Positions 8,618-17,013 of a DNA stretch of 64,000 bases are shown piece by piece; the stretch's first letter is position 1; every line of letters starts with the position of its first letter. Under the pieces are notes generated by a model. That model was not told the origin of the DNA. It saw only the letters and a program-made list of their open reading frames with translations, and searched no databases. The position numbers and the translations under genes are program-made. The DNA comes from Neobacillus novalis NBRC 102450 (GTDB lineage Bacteria; Bacillota; Bacilli; Bacillales; Cytobacillaceae). The DNA is taken from contig NZ_BCVP01000028.1 of NCBI RefSeq assembly GCF_001591805.1, positions 1 through 64,000 on the forward strand, read 5' to 3'.

Positions 8618-10123
8618 ATGGTAGCGAAGGAAAGTAAGTTAGGATTGGTTGTTGCTGGGTTATTATTAGGAATTTTAATGGCATCGATGGATAATACAAT
8701 AGTTGTTACCGCAATGGGGACGATTGTCGGAGATCTCGGCGGGCTGGAGAGCTTTGTTTGGGTGGTTTCCGCTTATATGGTGGCGGAAATGGCCGGGATG
8801 CCGATATTCGGAAAACTATCGGATATGTATGGTCGGAAACGATTCTTTATTTTTGGCTTAATCGTGTTTATGGCGGGTTCGGTATTATGTGGTACAGCCG
8901 AAACGATTACGCAATTAAGTATCTACCGGGCGATCCAAGGAATCGGCGGCGGTGCGCTTGTTCCAATCGCGTTTACGATAATGTTCGATCTATTTCCGCC
9001 TGAAAAGCGCGGGAAAATGGGCGGCTTGTTCGGGGCTGTGTTTGGGCTATCGAGTATATTTGGTCCATTGCTCGGAGCGTATATTACCGATCATATCAGT
9101 TGGCATTGGATTTTCTATATTAATTTGCCACTGGGAGTTTTAGCGTTAATTATTATTGTCTTCTCCTATAAAGAATCACCGATACACAAAAAGCAATCGA
9201 TTGACTGGTGGGGAGCAGTTACCTTAGTTGGCGCAGTTGTATGTTTAATGTTTTCCCTTGAACTTGGCGGACAGAAGTATGACTGGGATTCTACCGTCAT
9301 TTTAAGTCTATTTGCGGGATTTGGGGTTCTTTTTCTCATCTTCTTATTGGTTGAGACGAAAGTGAAGGATCCGATCATTTCTTTTTCAATGTTTAAAAAC
9401 CAACTGTTTGCCGGAAGTACGATTGTTGGCTTGTTTTACGGGGCAGCATTTATGGCCGCAACCGTTTATATTCCGATATTTGTTCAGGGGGTATATGGCG
9501 GCAGTGCCACCAATTCGGGGCTGATTTTATTGCCAATGATGCTCGGCTCCGTTGTTACGGCACAGGTAGGCGGATTTTTGACGACAAAAATGAGTTACCG
9601 GAACATCATGTTTTTATCTGGTGTGATTTTGATTATTGGATTCTTGTTACTAAGCACCATCACGCCGGATACAAGCAGGCTGTTCTTAACGCTTTACATG
9701 ATTGTTATTGGTCTTGGAGTAGGCTTCTCTTTTTCAGTCTTAAGTATGGCAGCCATTCATCCATTTGGTATGGAGCAAAGGGGTTCGGCGACTTCAACGA
9801 GTAACTTTATTCGTTCGCTGGGAATGACCGTGGGGATTACAATCTTTGGTACGATTCAAAGAAGTAATTTTACCGGGAACCTGGAAGAGTTATTGGGGCC
9901 AATGCCGAAGGGGCAATCTTTTGGGGATTCGCGTGCTTTATTATCGGAAGAAGCAAGAAGCCATATCCCTGCGCAAATCTTAACGAAAATAACCGACGCC
10001 TTATCAAGTTCAATCGTCCACACCTTTACCTGGGCGCTTGTTCCCGCAGGATTGGCATTTCTGTTTATCTTTATTTTAGGGAAGGAACGAATGGTGATCC
10101 ATCGGGGAGAAGGTTCGAAATAA
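8618..10123 (+). CDS. MFS drug exporter, DHA2 (14-TM) family
   Basis: A 501-aa integral membrane protein with about 14 hydrophobic segments, the size of EmrB/QacA-type proton-coupled exporters. LMASMDNTIVVTA near residue 20 is the DHA2 motif in TM1, and GKLSDMYGRKR (about residues 66-76) is the conserved loop 2-3 motif A. AAAGGAG precedes the ATG, 11 nt after the bactofilin stop, so it belongs to the MerR-bactofilin operon. The substrate cannot be told from sequence. Confidence 0.9.
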   Translation: MVAKESKLGLVVAGLLLGILMASMDNTIVVTAMGTIVGDLGGLESFVWVVSAYMVAEMAGMPIFGKLSDMYGRKRFFIFGLIVFMAGSVLCGTAETITQLSIYRAIQGIGGGALVPIAFTIMFDLFPPEKRGKMGGLFGAVFGLSSIFGPLLGAYITDHISWHWIFYINLPLGVLALIIIVFSYKESPIHKKQSIDWWGAVTLVGAVVCLMFSLELGGQKYDWDSTVILSLFAGFGVLFLIFLLVETKVKDPIISFSMFKNQLFAGSTIVGLFYGAAFMAATVYIPIFVQGVYGGSATNSGLILLPMMLGSVVTAQVGGFLTTKMSYRNIMFLSGVILIIGFLLLSTITPDTSRLFLTLYMIVIGLGVGFSFSVLSMAAIHPFGMEQRGSATSTSNFIRSLGMTVGITIFGTIQRSNFTGNLEELLGPMPKGQSFGDSRALLSEEARSHIPAQILTKITDALSSSIVHTFTWALVPAGLAFLFIFILGKERMVIHRGEGSK

Positions 10124-10165
10124 TTGAAACAGGAGCTCCGGTGGCAAAAGAAAGAACTCTTCATT

Positions 10166-10575
10166 GGGGGTTGTATCTTCGTCGATATTGTCCCATAGAC
10201 AGCTTCTATTGGACAGTTGGGGTTGTATCTTCATCGTTATTGTCCTATAGACCGCTTCTATTGGACAATTGGGGTTGTATTTTAGTCGTTATTGTCCAAT
10301 AGACCGCTTCTATTGGACAGTTGGGGTTGTATCTTCGTCGATATTGTCCTATAGACCGGTTCTATTGGACAGTTGGGGTTGTATCTTCGTCGATATTGTC
10401 TCATAGACTGCCTCTATTGGACAGTTTCGCTGATTTCTTTGGCGTATTGTCTCATAGGCTGCTTCTAATGGACAGTTTCGCTGATTTCTTTGGCGTATTG
10501 TCTCATAGACTGCCCCTATTGGACAGTTGTGACGATTTCCTTGGCGTCTTTGTCCCATAGACCACTCATTGCCCA
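10166..10575 (+). repeat. Tandem array of eight 52-bp hairpin-bearing repeats
   Basis: Five 52-bp units start at 10166, 10218, 10270, 10322 and 10374, each opening with GGGGTTGTAT. Two 51-bp variant units start at 10426 and 10477 with TTCGCTGATTTC instead. A decayed unit starts at 10528. Each unit holds an inverted repeat: in unit 3, GTCCAATAG (10294-10302) and CTATTGGAC (10310-10318) flank ACCGCTT. There are no unique spacers, so it is not a CRISPR array. It fills the space between the exporter and the convergent ydiK gene. Confidence 0.9.
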
Positions 10576-10594
10576 AAAGGAGATAACTAGAAAT

Positions 10595-10640
10595 AAGGGG
10601 ACCCCTGAAATTAGGGATCCCTTTCTTTATTTTTTCATCT
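10595..10640. terminator. Bidirectional terminator
   Basis: AAGGGGACCCCT pairs imperfectly with AGGGATCCCTT across a 6-nt loop, with T residues on the plus side and A residues on the other. It lies between the convergent exporter/repeat array and ydiK. Confidence 0.6.
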
Positions 10641-10827
10641 GGTTCTTATGTTTAAAATGAAAGAGTATCATTTTCAAACCAGAGCCAAAATCAAATGTCG
10701 CTAATAAAATTAGCAGGTAGCTAAAGAAGCCCCAGCCGTTTTTTTGCACATCATCGATAGCAAAGTAAGTAAATAATCCGCCAAGCAGGAAGTAAATCAA
10801 TCCGGAAAACAAGGGTGAACGTCTCAT
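10627..10827 (-). CDS. ydiK: YdiK-like small membrane protein (DUF4305)
   Basis: A 66-aa protein with two hydrophobic segments (about residues 7-25 and 33-56) and a basic tail. It matches B. subtilis YdiK in size, pattern and place, next to ydiL and divergent from groES. Function unknown. Its start overlaps the ydiL stop by 4 nt. Confidence 0.75.
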   Translation of the reverse strand: MRRSPLFSGLIYFLLGGLFTYFAIDDVQKNGWGFFSYLLILLATFDFGSGLKMILFHFKHKNQMKK

Positions 10828-11570
10828 AGGAAGCCTCCGATAAAGTTTTGAACGGCCTCAGCCTCACGCCTTAATCGCTCAATATCATCTTTGTAAATAG
10901 ACTGGACCAAGACAACCATGGTATTCATCGTGACATGGGCAAAAATTGGTACCCAAATGCGCTTTGTTCGGACATAAAGAAAGGCAAACGAAAAGCCCAT
11001 CGCTGAATAAAGTAGTATATGCACCGGTTCCATATGGGCCAAAGCAAATATGACTGAGCTGACTAGCGCCGAGATAAAGAAATTAAAGCGTTTATGAAGG
11101 GAGCCAAAAATTATTTTTCGAAACACGATTTCCTCTAAAATTGGACCAATGATGCTTGTAACAACCATTGCTAATGGTAAGGTGTTGATAATATCAAGGA
11201 TATCCTTCGTATTATCTGACCCCATTTTAATGCCTAATAGGGACTCGATAATGGCCGCTGCGTACTGAGCAAATAACGCTAAGAATACTCCTAAGATAGC
11301 CCATATCACCGATTGGCCAAGAGAACTGCCCTTTTCATCGAAACTTCGAGTATTCATTTCCTTCCGTAATATAAAAAGAATGATTAACAGGGCAATCGAA
11401 AAACTGGCAATGAGCCAAATAGGAACAGCAAGATTTTGGCTGATACCTAAAAAGTTAAAACTAAACATCAATGCAGGTAGTCCGATTAAGCTGGAAAACT
11501 GCATACCGATGTAAACAATAATGATAATCCAATATTCCCTCTTCAAATTATATATCTCCTTTAATTCCAT
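10824..11570 (-). CDS. ydiL: CPBP intramembrane glutamic metalloprotease (YdiL type)
   Basis: A 248-aa membrane protein with about eight hydrophobic segments. The ABI/CPBP motifs are present: EEIVFR (E146, E147, R151), a histidine at H179 in FALAHM, and FAHVTMN (H212). Family members are Rce1-like intramembrane proteases, some involved in bacteriocin self-immunity; the substrate here is unknown. GGAG stands before the ATG. It is divergent from groES and co-transcribed with ydiK. Confidence 0.88.
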   Translation of the reverse strand: MELKEIYNLKREYWIIIIVYIGMQFSSLIGLPALMFSFNFLGISQNLAVPIWLIASFSIALLIILFILRKEMNTRSFDEKGSSLGQSVIWAILGVFLALFAQYAAAIIESLLGIKMGSDNTKDILDIINTLPLAMVVTSIIGPILEEIVFRKIIFGSLHKRFNFFISALVSSVIFALAHMEPVHILLYSAMGFSFAFLYVRTKRIWVPIFAHVTMNTMVVLVQSIYKDDIERLRREAEAVQNFIGGFL

Positions 11571-11764
11571 CCGTTATTTCCATAGTATCTTTTTATTGTA
11601 CTCTTAAATACAGGAAAGTTTCAATTTTGATGATTAGTGCGCGCACACTCGTGACTTCAGTCGCGGGAGGTTAAAGAACATTATTAGCGAAATGAGGTAT
11701 AGAAACTTTCGACTTTCGCATACTTGTAAGGTTGCAAAAAAACGAAAAAAATTATGCTTCAGAC

Positions 11765-11793
11765 TTGCAAAAGATTTTCAGATTTATTATTAT
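11765..11793 (+). promoter_or_regulatory. Sigma-A promoter of groESL
   Basis: TTGCAA (11765-11770) and TATTAT (11788-11793) are 17 nt apart, just upstream of the CIRCE operator. The A/T-rich stretch also allows TATAAT at 11791 with a longer spacer. Confidence 0.65.
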
Positions 11794-11803
11794 AATAATT
11801 GTG

Positions 11804-11830
11804 TTAGCACTCATTAGTGGAGAGTGCTAA
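11804..11830 (+). promoter_or_regulatory. CIRCE operator (HrcA-binding)
   Basis: TTAGCACTC (11804-11812), a 9-nt spacer and GAGTGCTAA (11822-11830) form the exact CIRCE inverted repeat bound by HrcA. It lies between the promoter and groES, so heat-shock control by HrcA is expected. Confidence 0.97.
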
Positions 11831-11871
11831 TAATGTCAAAATTACATATATTTTTGAGGAGGTTGTTTGAT

Positions 11872-12159
11872 TTGTTAAGACCATTAGGTGATCGCATTGT
11901 CATTGAGCTTGTTGAATCAGAAGAAAAAACTGCAAGCGGTATCGTATTACCGGATTCAGCGAAGGAAAAGCCTCAGGAAGGTAAAGTAGTTGCCGTTGGT
12001 ACTGGCCGCGTCCTTGAAAACGGAGAACGCGTAGCCCTTGAAGTGGCTGTAGGCGACCGCATTATCTTCTCAAAATACGCTGGTACTGAAGTGAAATACC
12101 AGGGTACAGAATATTTACTTTTACGTGAAAACGATATCCTTGCTGTTATCGGTGAGTAA
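11872..12159 (+). CDS. groES: GroES co-chaperonin
   Basis: GroES is the 10-kDa lid of the GroEL folding chamber. The 95-aa product begins MLRPLGDRIVIE and carries the mobile-loop segment EEKTASGIVLPD. The start is a TTG at 11872, 8 nt after GAGGAGG; upstream in-frame ATG/GTG codons fall inside CIRCE and have no ribosome site. groEL follows after 47 nt under the same CIRCE-controlled promoter. Confidence 0.96.
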   Translation: MLRPLGDRIVIELVESEEKTASGIVLPDSAKEKPQEGKVVAVGTGRVLENGERVALEVAVGDRIIFSKYAGTEVKYQGTEYLLLRENDILAVIGE

Positions 12160-12206
12160 TTTTTTAAAAATAAACGATTAAAAAATATGAGGAGGTTTTT
12201 TGAACG

Positions 12207-13841
12207 ATGGCTAAAGATATTAAGTTTAGTGAAGATGCACGCCGTGCAATGTTACGTGGTGTTGATACACTTGCAGATACAGTTAAAGTGACTCTTGGAC
12301 CTAAAGGACGCAACGTGGTTCTTGAGAAAAAATTTGGTTCACCGCTTATCACAAATGACGGTGTAACAATCGCAAAAGAAATCGAATTAGAAGATGCATT
12401 CGAAAACATGGGTGCTAAGCTTGTAGCTGAAGTAGCAAGCAAAACAAACGATGTTGCCGGTGACGGTACAACAACGGCTACTGTTCTTGCGCAAGCGATG
12501 ATTCGCGAAGGCTTAAAGAACGTTACAGCTGGTGCTAACCCAATGGGTATCCGTAAAGGGATTGAAAAAGCAGTCGCTGTTGCGGTTGAAGAATTAAAAA
12601 CGATTTCTAAACAAATTGAAGGAAAAGAGTCGATTGCTCAAGTAGCGGCTATTTCTTCTGATGATCAAGAAGTTGGCCAATTAATCGCTGAAGCAATGGA
12701 ACGCGTTGGCAACGACGGCGTTATCACAATCGAAGAATCTAAGGGCTTCACAACTGAATTAGATGTAGTTGAAGGTATGCAATTTGACCGCGGCTACACT
12801 TCTGCTTACATGGTAACAAACACTGACAAAATGGAAGCTGTATTAGAAAATCCATATATCTTAATCACTGACAAAAAAATTGCTAGCATTCAAGAAATCC
12901 TTCCTGTTCTTGAGCAAGTCGTACAACAAAGCAAGCCATTATTGTTGATTGCTGAAGATGTTGAAGGTGAAGCACTTTCTACATTAGTCGTGAACAAGCT
13001 TCGCGGAACTTTCAATGCTGTGGCTGTTAAAGCACCAGGATTCGGTGACCGTCGTAAAGCAATGCTTGAAGATATCGCTGCTCTAACTGGCGGCGAAGTC
13101 ATCACAGAAGAGCTTGGCCGTGAATTAAAAACGACTACAATTGAATCTTTAGGACGCGCTACTAAAGTTGTTGTGACAAAAGAAAACACAACAATCGTTG
13201 AAGGTGCAGGAGCGACTGAAGAAATTCAAGCTCGTGTGAACCAAATCCGCGTTCAATTAGAAGAAACTACTTCTGAATTTGACCGTGAAAAATTACAAGA
13301 GCGGTTAGCGAAATTAGCTGGCGGTGTAGCAGTTATCAAAGTTGGTGCTGCAACTGAAACTGAATTAAAAGAGCGCAAACTTCGCATTGAAGACGCATTA
13401 AACGCAACTCGTGCGGCAGTTGAAGAAGGTATCGTATCCGGTGGTGGTGTAGCCCTTCTTAACGTATACAGCAAAGTAGCTGAAGTTCAAGCTGAAGGCG
13501 ACGTGGCAACAGGTATCAACATCGTATTACGTGCGATGGAAGAGCCAGTTCGCACTATCGCTCAAAACGCTGGTCTTGAAGGATCTGTCATCGTTGACCG
13601 CTTAAAGCGCGAAGCAGTAGGCACAGGCTTCAACGCAGCTACTGGCGAATGGGTAAACATGATCGATGCTGGTATCGTGGATCCAACGAAAGTAACTCGT
13701 TATGCACTTCAAAACGCAGCATCTGTTGCAGCTATGTTCTTAACAACTGAAGCAGTTGTTGCTGACAAACCAGAACCAGCTGGTCAAGGCATGGGTATGC
13801 CTGACATGGGCGGTATGGGTGGAATGGGCGGCATGATGTAA
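12207..13841 (+). CDS. groEL: GroEL chaperonin
   Basis: The 60-kDa ATP-dependent chaperonin, 544 aa and full length. VTLGPKGRNVVLEKKFG, the ATP-binding DGTTTATVL and the Gly-Gly-Met-rich tail are all present. GAGGAGG precedes the ATG. Its last 18 nt (13824-13841) recur exactly at 19427-19444, and integrase remnants lie beside both copies, so the gene end appears to be an attachment site. The coding sequence itself is intact. Confidence 0.98.
   Translation: MAKDIKFSEDARRAMLRGVDTLADTVKVTLGPKGRNVVLEKKFGSPLITNDGVTIAKEIELEDAFENMGAKLVAEVASKTNDVAGDGTTTATVLAQAMIREGLKNVTAGANPMGIRKGIEKAVAVAVEELKTISKQIEGKESIAQVAAISSDDQEVGQLIAEAMERVGNDGVITIEESKGFTTELDVVEGMQFDRGYTSAYMVTNTDKMEAVLENPYILITDKKIASIQEILPVLEQVVQQSKPLLLIAEDVEGEALSTLVVNKLRGTFNAVAVKAPGFGDRRKAMLEDIAALTGGEVITEELGRELKTTTIESLGRATKVVVTKENTTIVEGAGATEEIQARVNQIRVQLEETTSEFDREKLQERLAKLAGGVAVIKVGAATETELKERKLRIEDALNATRAAVEEGIVSGGGVALLNVYSKVAEVQAEGDVATGINIVLRAMEEPVRTIAQNAGLEGSVIVDRLKREAVGTGFNAATGEWVNMIDAGIVDPTKVTRYALQNAASVAAMFLTTEAVVADKPEPAGQGMGMPDMGGMGGMGGMM
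13824..13841 (+). other. Attachment-site core, groEL copy (attL-like)
   Basis: The 18 bp ATGGGCGGCATGATGTAA at the groEL end occurs again at 19427-19444. About 130 bp downstream of each copy is also alike (shared AACCCTTGATATG, GTAAGATGAGAGTG and TTTGCTAAC blocks). Inferred to be the duplicated core of an integrative element. Confidence 0.75.
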
Positions 13842-13912
13842 TAAGTGCCTCCAACCCTTGATATGTATGGGTTTGTGAGTAAGATGAGAGTGTTTTGCTA
13901 ACATAGAGGATT

Positions 13913-13984
13913 TTAATTGAAGCTTCTTATAAGTTCACTGAACTTATGAGAAGCTTCTTTTTTCGTTTCTTGGGTTACGTGAAA
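13913..13984 (-). pseudogene. Tyrosine integrase, C-terminal remnant 1
   Basis: On the minus strand this reads HVTQETKKEASHKFSELIRSFN and a stop at 13913-13915. This is the C-terminal tail of a phage/ICE-type tyrosine recombinase, nearly the same as the remnants at 19.5 and 28.3 kb. The rest of the gene is missing upstream. The sequence coding for KEASHKFSELIRSF is also a large inverted repeat (13919-13957). Confidence 0.7.
13919..13963 (+). terminator. Probable groEL terminator overlapping the integrase tail
   Basis: An 18-bp arm at 13919-13936 pairs with 13940-13957 with one mismatch around a 3-nt loop, then six T. It is the only strong hairpin with a T tract behind groEL. On the other strand it is integrase coding sequence. 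Confidence 0.7.
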
Positions 13985-14085
13985 TATGGGATGGATTAAT
14001 GTCGAATAGTATTAAGCATTGTAAGTCCTTTTTCCCATATATATAAGATGAGGTACAATCTTATTTCTTTGGAAAGGGAGAGGAA

Positions 14086-14388
14086 ATGGCAAAAGTTATT
14101 GTTATTTATGATCAACCAAAGGACCAAGATAGTTTTGAAAATTATTATCGGGAAGTACATATTCCCTTAGTTCACAAAGTTCCCAAACTTAAAGGGGCTG
14201 AGGTTCATCGTGTATTTCAAGGCCTAAACACTAATGATCATTTGTACTTAATTGCTGAGCTTCATTTTAACAATCCAGAAGAATTGACTCAAGCTTTAGC
14301 CTCAGCTGAGGGGCAAGAATTACAAGCCGATGTCGCAAATCTAATGCCTTTTCTGAATAAGCCGCCTGTTATTGCAATTGTTGATTAG
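14086..14388 (+). CDS. EthD-domain protein
   Basis: A 100-aa protein of the dimeric alpha/beta-barrel EthD type: VIVIYDQPKDQDSFENYYRE, then HIPLVHKVPKLKGAEVHRV. EthD proteins are small, often linked to ether or quinone metabolism; the role here is unknown. GGAAAGGGAGAGG lies before the ATG. It sits alone in the element-like segment behind groEL and has its own terminator. Confidence 0.75.
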   Translation: MAKVIVIYDQPKDQDSFENYYREVHIPLVHKVPKLKGAEVHRVFQGLNTNDHLYLIAELHFNNPEELTQALASAEGQELQADVANLMPFLNKPPVIAIVD

Positions 14389-14408
14389 TGTTAGTCTGAA
14401 CAAATGGC

Positions 14409-14452
14409 AAAAGAGTCCTAGCACTAAATTTGTGTTGAGGCCTCTTTTTTTA
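14409..14452 (+). terminator. Terminator of the EthD gene
   Basis: An imperfect hairpin (AAGAG / CTCTT with inner CCT-AGCAC / GTGTTGAGG pairing) is followed by seven T. Confidence 0.55.
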
Positions 14453-14472
14453 TTCCTAATATTATTTGAAAA

Positions 14473-14729
14473 CTAGTTATTCCTAATACGAAGGTAAGCC
14501 CTCCATGATCCGACATCCTCTTTTAAGCGATAGGCCAGTACTCTTGTTATATTTGTGGTGTGGCTGAGGTCATGTGCAGTCCAAGTAACTAATTATTTTC
14601 TAAGTTTTACATTCCCGCTCCTAGTGGAGTCACCTTCATTGGGTCATCCGATAACCAAGTATGTAAACTATCAAGTGTCATGGGTGTGCGTTCGAGAATT
14701 TCGATTGTCTCTACTATTTTAAAACTCAC
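14473..14729 (-). pseudogene. DinB-like protein, internally deleted pseudogene
   Basis: Reading the minus strand from a GTG at 14729 (GGGAGG 8 nt upstream) gives VSFKIVETIEILERTPMTL and DSLHTWLSDDP, the N-terminal helix of a DinB-like (DUF664/DinB_2) protein, then a stop. After a break the end WTAHDLSHTTNITRVLAYRL, KEDVGSWRAYL follows in another frame up to a stop at 14473. The middle (roughly 70 residues) is missing, so it is non-functional. Confidence 0.6.
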
Positions 14730-14742
14730 CTTAACAACCTCC

Positions 14743-14808
14743 CTTAAGGTACACATTTTTCGTAATCTGGTCATCGGTATGGCCAAACATGTCCATGATT
14801 TGTTTTAG
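14743..14808 (-). pseudogene. Tyrosine integrase remnant 2
   Basis: The minus strand reads LKQIMDMFGHTDDQITKNVYLK. This is the segment around the conserved GH dipeptide and the catalytic tyrosine (TKNVY) of a tyrosine recombinase, closely like the 19.5-kb remnant. It is bounded by stops on both sides. It could belong to the same broken gene as remnant 1. Confidence 0.65.
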
Positions 14809-14953
14809 TCTTTAATATAAGTTAATGAAGGATTTGGTCATTTGTGGTAATGTTGAATTGGTAGGAGATTAACAGCTAAAGAAACAACTGACATAAAAAG
14901 ATAAATGATGCGTTAACGTTTAAGTGAGTCTTTACTATATTGGAGGTGTAAGA

Positions 14954-15142
14954 ATGAAAAATAAAACTCGAATAAATATTACACTTATTTGTAGTTTACT
15001 AATTTTCGCCGTTGCTATATTTAGAATACTTACTGAATCACTTTCCTCCACGCCTTTGGTTGTAGCTTATATTTTGGCGATTACTGGGTTAATTGGGGTT
15101 GTTTCTAATGGTGTCATGCTAAAAAAGTTCCGCACTAATTAA
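14954..15142 (+). CDS. Small two-TM membrane protein, unknown function
   Basis: A 62-aa protein that begins with a basic stretch MKNKTRINI and has two hydrophobic helices (about residues 9-27 and 34-54), ending KKFRTN. TTGGAGGTG precedes the ATG at 14954 at good spacing; the ATG at 14924 has none. I do not recognise the family. It is followed by a weak hairpin with T residues (15152-15178). Confidence 0.6.
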   Translation: MKNKTRINITLICSLLIFAVAIFRILTESLSSTPLVVAYILAITGLIGVVSNGVMLKKFRTN

Positions 15143-15338
15143 ATTAACTGACGCGGTTCAATTTAGGAATCGCTTTTTTCTTGTTCCACAAGAGGATAGT
15201 ATTAGCACAATTCGTAAAAGATTTAAGGAGTCTATGAAGCTTTAAAGCAACTATGCATTCATCAAAAGGTTGTCCTTTTCGCCGCATTGACAAATGGTGT
15301 ATTGCAAGTTTAATTAAACCAATTGGGAGTGGATTAAA

Positions 15339-16982
15339 ATTAAACAATATAAAGATGAGTGGTGGTACTCAACGATTACGATTTTCATTCTATCTATTTT
15401 TAGCATATTTATCATACCGTTTATCGTAGCCATTGTTCTATTGATCATCCAATCAAAGAAGCGAAGTGAATTTTACAAGAGTTTGCAAGATAATGAATTG
15501 TTTAATATGCCGATTAAAGAAAAGGAAGAAAAGCTGGAAAGGCTAAATGAGTCCTTGAAAAACTTTGAAATTTTGATTGAAGAAAATAATGCAATTATTA
15601 ATGATCAAGATTCATTTATTCAAGGTTTAAAAGCCAGATTTGAAGAAGATATAAGTAAAGAACGAGGGTCCATCCTAACAAACGCGAAAGAAGAAGCGGA
15701 AAAGATTGTACAGGAATCAACAAAAAGCATTGCGGATATAGTTGGAAAAGTGACTGAATATCAAACGAACATAGAAGAGCTTACCGAGGAACAAAATAAG
15801 TTAGTAAAAGAAGTGGAACGATACAAGAATCAAGCTAGAAAATTTAAAGCGGATCTCCTTGGCTTGAAAAATTATGAAGAGCGATTTCCTCATACTATTA
15901 ATTTTGATTCAGTAAACCAGCAACTTGAGCAATTGAATAAAGAGTTTGATGAAGAAAGATTGCTTGGTACTGTAATTAGATTACATTTACACTCAGATAA
16001 TTCAAAAGAGCTTAGAAAATTATCCAATGCCACAAACAAAGAGATTCAAAATGTTCTAAGTAAATATGAAGATAGGTATACAACAAAAGGTAATAAAACC
16101 ATTTATAATCTAATGGTTATCGGGCTTCAAGCTGAAATTCAAATTCTGCTCTTGCAATTGAAATATAATAAGCTTGATGAATCTATCCAGTTAGTCAAAG
16201 ATATTATTACAAAGTATCTGTCTATTTGTGCCACCGGTAATATGTCTATTCTGCCTACTATTACAAGGTTCTTAAATGAAATGGAGCCACTATATGTTGA
16301 ATTAATCAACATTGAGTATAAGTATTATGTGTATAGAGAACGAGAGAAAGAAGAGCAGAGAATGATTAAGGAACAGATGAGGCAGGAAGCTGAGGAAAGA
16401 AAGCAGCTTGCTGAAGAAAAGAAAAAGTTGGAGAAAGAAGAAGAAAAGTTTTTTGTTGAAATTACCAGGAACAAAAAGTTGCTAGAAGAGGAAACGGATT
16501 TGGAAAAGTTACGCCAAATAGAGGAGCGTCTAAAGGAATTGGAACTTCAAGTTATAGAAATTGATGCTAAGAAAGAGGAAATCGCTAGCCTTACACTTGG
16601 CAAAGCAGGATATGTCTATATCATTTCTAACCTTGGCTCTTTTGGCGAGCAGATGTTTAAAATTGGAATGACTAGAAGAATGAATCCTCATGAACGAGTT
16701 GATGAATTGGGTAGTGCCTCAGTTCCATTTAAATTTGATGTACATGCAATGGTATTCAGTGATGATGCTGTTGGGTTGGAAAACAAGTTGCATAAAATAT
16801 TGAGTCAACAAAGAGTGAATAAAGTAAATTACCGGAAAGAATTCTTTAAAACAAATATTGAAAGCCTGAAAGAGATGGTTGAGGAAATAGACCCAACAGT
16901 GGAATTTGTAACAACCATGTTGGCAGAGGAATATAATCAGACCCGGGCGATGGAAGAGGCTGAGATGGTGTCGGGATTGTAA
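15339..16982 (+). CDS. DUF4041 / T5orf172 (GIY-YIG-like) membrane-anchored protein
   Basis: The conventional start is a TTG at 15441, but the frame stays open upstream to 15318 and encodes a transmembrane helix (TITIFILSIFSIFIIPFIVA) that DUF4041 proteins normally have. GGGAGTGG stands 6 nt before an ATT codon at 15339, so I propose an ATT start (about 547 aa). After the helix come a long coiled coil, a DUF4041-like region, a second coiled coil rich in E/K/R, and a C-terminal T5orf172 domain (GYVYIISN, then FKIGMTRRMNPHERVDEL) of the GIY-YIG nuclease fold. It lies in the groEL-linked segment; a phage-related or defence role is a guess. Confidence 0.75.
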   Translation: MKQYKDEWWYSTITIFILSIFSIFIIPFIVAIVLLIIQSKKRSEFYKSLQDNELFNMPIKEKEEKLERLNESLKNFEILIEENNAIINDQDSFIQGLKARFEEDISKERGSILTNAKEEAEKIVQESTKSIADIVGKVTEYQTNIEELTEEQNKLVKEVERYKNQARKFKADLLGLKNYEERFPHTINFDSVNQQLEQLNKEFDEERLLGTVIRLHLHSDNSKELRKLSNATNKEIQNVLSKYEDRYTTKGNKTIYNLMVIGLQAEIQILLLQLKYNKLDESIQLVKDIITKYLSICATGNMSILPTITRFLNEMEPLYVELINIEYKYYVYREREKEEQRMIKEQMRQEAEERKQLAEEKKKLEKEEEKFFVEITRNKKLLEEETDLEKLRQIEERLKELELQVIEIDAKKEEIASLTLGKAGYVYIISNLGSFGEQMFKIGMTRRMNPHERVDELGSASVPFKFDVHAMVFSDDAVGLENKLHKILSQQRVNKVNYRKEFFKTNIESLKEMVEEIDPTVEFVTTMLAEEYNQTRAMEEAEMVSGL

Positions 16983-17013
16983 GGAAGCATGTGAAGAAAA
17001 CTTTGTAGGCACA

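Noticed and set aside
10166..10575. CRISPR array
   Set aside because: Repeats are contiguous 51-52-bp units with no unique spacers, and no cas genes are near. It is a tandem repeat.
10321..10576. Overlapping reading frames of 75-79 codons on both strands in the repeat array
   Set aside because: They arise because the 52-bp unit lacks stops in some frames; no ribosome site and low-complexity repeat peptides.
11636..11670. IS200/IS605 end remnant at the GTGCGCGCAC palindrome
   Set aside because: Only a short GC-rich palindrome and a weak hairpin are visible; not enough to support an insertion sequence.
11824..11871. Upstream start for groES at 11824 or 11833
   Set aside because: These codons overlap the CIRCE operator, lack a ribosome site and would add a tail not found in GroES.
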